Of a stretch of DNA of 6,196 nucleotides, positions 4,686-6,196 are shown piece after piece. The notes under the pieces were generated by a model. It did no database searches, was not told the origin of the DNA, and saw only the letters and a program-made list of their open reading frames with translations. The stretch comes from Synergistaceae bacterium (GTDB lineage Bacteria; Synergistota; Synergistia; Synergistales; Synergistaceae). The translations under genes and the position numbers were made by a program. Positions within the stretch are counted from its first letter, which is position 1. Every line of letters starts with the position of its first letter. Location of the stretch: positions 1 to 6,196 of the forward strand of contig JAISQC010000039.1 in assembly GCA_031274465.1 (NCBI GenBank), written 5' to 3'.

Positions 4686-6196
4686 ATGAAAAGACATCTT
4701 GCCATATTGCTCATGCTGTTCTTGCTCGCATCGCGCGCACTTGCCGCCACGAACCCGTTCATGGACGTACCCGCCGGCCACTGGGCATACGACGCGATGG
4801 CGCAGCTTGCGGCACGCGGGGTTATCACCGGCTACTCGGACAGCACGTCCGAGGACCAGAAGCCCATAACGCGCTACGAGATGGCGTCTATAATTGCGCG
4901 CTCATTGGGACATCTGGACCTGGACAAGGCGAGCAAGCAGGACGTCGAGATGTTGAAGCGCCTGATAGCTGAGTTTTCCGACGAGATGAGCGCCCTCGGT
5001 GTATCGGTTGACAACTTCGAATCGCGCCTCGGCAAGCTCGAAGCTGACACCGGAGGCTGGCAGTTGTATGGCAACAACTTGTCATTTCCAACTTCCGCGC
5101 CGTCGTTTGGCGCCCAGGGACTAGCTTCTGATTCCACACAGGCTTTCTCGATGGCAAGCGCCATGCCGCCCATGCCAAGGCAGGCTCGCGATACTGCCCG
5201 TTACGCCGACTACGACGACAATCCGGTCAAAATCGTCGCGCGCGACCCGCTCTCGACGTTCAGCCTCGACGTCAACACCACCAGCTACGCAAACGTCAGG
5301 CGTTTCCTAAACGAAGGCAGACTGCCAAACCCCGACGCAGTCCGGGTGGAGGAGCTGATCAACTATTTCCCTGCGGCGGATGGCGACATGAAACAATCCC
5401 CGCTTTCGAGCTCGCCCTTTTCCGTCGCCTGCGAGCTCGCGCCTTGCCCGTGGAACGAAAACAACACACTGATGTGGATATCGCTCACCGCGTCTGATAT
5501 CGACTACGAGGAAGCGCCTCCGGCGAACCTGGTGTTCCTCGTCGATGTGTCCGGCTCCATGTCGCCCTCGGAGAGGCTGCCTCTCGTCAAATCGGCGCTC
5601 AAGATGCTCGCCGGACAACTGCGCCCGAGCGACGCGATATCGCTGGTAACTTACGCCGGCGCCACTCGGGTGGTCCTGGAAGCGACGAAAGGGAACGAAA
5701 AAAACGCGATATCGTCTGCCATAGACCGCTTGCGCGCGGGCGGCAGCACAGCGGGGGCGGCGGGCTTGGCGCTCGCCTACGAACAGGCGGAGAAATACTT
5801 CATAAAAGGCGGCGTCAACAGGATACTGCTCTGCACTGACGGGGACTTCAACGTCGGGGTTTCCAGTCCCAGAGAGCTTGAAGCGATGGTGAAAAAGCGC
5901 AGGGAGAGCGGGATAACGCTGTCTGTTCTCGGCTTTGGGACGGATAACTACAACGACGAGATGATGACCCGCATATCGAACGTGGGCAACGGGAACTACA
6001 GCTATATCGACAGCATGTCCGAAGCCCGCAAGGTATTGGACGAGGAGATGTCCGCCACTCTCGTCACTGTGGCCAAGGACACCAAGGCTCAGATCGAGTT
6101 CAACCCGGCGAACGTCATCGAATACAGGCAGTTGGGCTACGAGAAGCGCCAGCTCGAAAACGAGGACTTCAACAACGACCTCGTCGACGCTGGCGA
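4686..6196 (+). CDS. Secreted SLH-domain protein with YfbK-type von Willebrand factor A domain (3' end outside window)
   Basis: The frame is open from ATG 4686 to the window edge (503 residues). Residues 1-20 form a signal peptide (MKRH, then LAILLMLFLLAS, cut near ALA-A). Residues about 24-75 are one S-layer homology domain (FMDVPAGHWAYDAMAQLAAR, ITRYEMASIIARSL), followed at about 80-120 by the KASKQDVEMLKRL helix and a short coiled coil. SLH domains bind cell-wall polymers. After a Ser/Pro/Met-rich linker, residues about 190-275 match the YfbK N-terminal VWA-associated domain (STFSLDVNTTSYANVRRFL, VRVEELINYF). A VWA domain at about 281-450 has a complete MIDAS metal site: D287-x-S289-x-S291, T355 and D385. 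EFNPANVIEYRQLGY begins the YfbK C-terminal domain. Expected location is periplasm or envelope, with metal-dependent protein binding; partner unknown. It stands alone, with its own leader and promoter-like sequence. Confidence 0.9.
   Translation, partial: MKRHLAILLMLFLLASRALAATNPFMDVPAGHWAYDAMAQLAARGVITGYSDSTSEDQKPITRYEMASIIARSLGHLDLDKASKQDVEMLKRLIAEFSDEMSALGVSVDNFESRLGKLEADTGGWQLYGNNLSFPTSAPSFGAQGLASDSTQAFSMASAMPPMPRQARDTARYADYDDNPVKIVARDPLSTFSLDVNTTSYANVRRFLNEGRLPNPDAVRVEELINYFPAADGDMKQSPLSSSPFSVACELAPCPWNENNTLMWISLTASDIDYEEAPPANLVFLVDVSGSMSPSERLPLVKSALKMLAGQLRPSDAISLVTYAGATRVVLEATKGNEKNAISSAIDRLRAGGSTAGAAGLALAYEQAEKYFIKGGVNRILLCTDGDFNVGVSSPRELEAMVKKRRESGITLSVLGFGTDNYNDEMMTRISNVGNGNYSYIDSMSEARKVLDEEMSATLVTVAKDTKAQIEFNPANVIEYRQLGYEKRQLENEDFNNDLVDAG

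Noticed and set aside
4874..5618. Minus-strand ORFs of 96-103 codons
   Set aside because: They are antisense to the SLH-VWA gene, whose domains are continuous and unmistakable.
1..6196. CRISPR array or direct-repeat array
   Set aside because: No regularly spaced direct repeats were seen anywhere in the window.

Overview
The window looks like bacterial chromosome in which three ordinary GC-rich genes (a phosphatase, a slipin-type protein and a secreted SLH/von Willebrand protein) are separated by mobile-element debris and a more AT-rich defence gene. The best lineage clue is the SLH gene at the right end. Its signal peptide, the opening of its SLH domain (NPFMDVP..HWAYDA), and the following KASKQDVEMLKRL helix with a short coiled coil match, from memory, the SLH porin-like outer-membrane proteins of Synergistota; a Negativicutes diderm is the alternative. 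This assignment is inference.

Layout, left to right. 1-381: 3' part of a SixA-type phosphohistidine phosphatase, cut by the window edge. 382-561: no gene seen. 562-872: minus-strand remnant of an IS200/IS605 TnpA transposase with two frameshifts, a missing C-terminus and a preserved 5'-leader hairpin over its ribosome binding site. 938-1819: an intact Mrr-type (type IV) restriction endonuclease in AT-richer DNA. 1864-2010: coding-like fragment of a small protein without a start. 2011-2196: AT-rich, nothing recognised. 2197-2380: six closely spaced hairpins and no convincing ORF. 2569-2613: long inverted repeat. 2622-2803: a 182-bp MITE with TTAG target duplications and IS5-like traits, carrying a terminator-shaped hairpin. 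2841-4337: slipin/SPFH protein with a duplicated N-terminal module. 4344-4567: decayed small gene with an in-frame TGA. 4686-end: signal peptide, SLH domain and YfbK-type VWA protein, truncated by the window edge.

No operon is evident: each intact gene has its own leader, and non-coding or mobile DNA lies between them. The segment from about 560 to 2810 behaves as an accessory insertion zone (IS remnant, restriction gene, gene fragment, hairpins, MITE) between the phosphatase and the slipin gene. The slipin and SLH-VWA proteins are both expected at the cell envelope, but nothing in the sequence ties them into one pathway.
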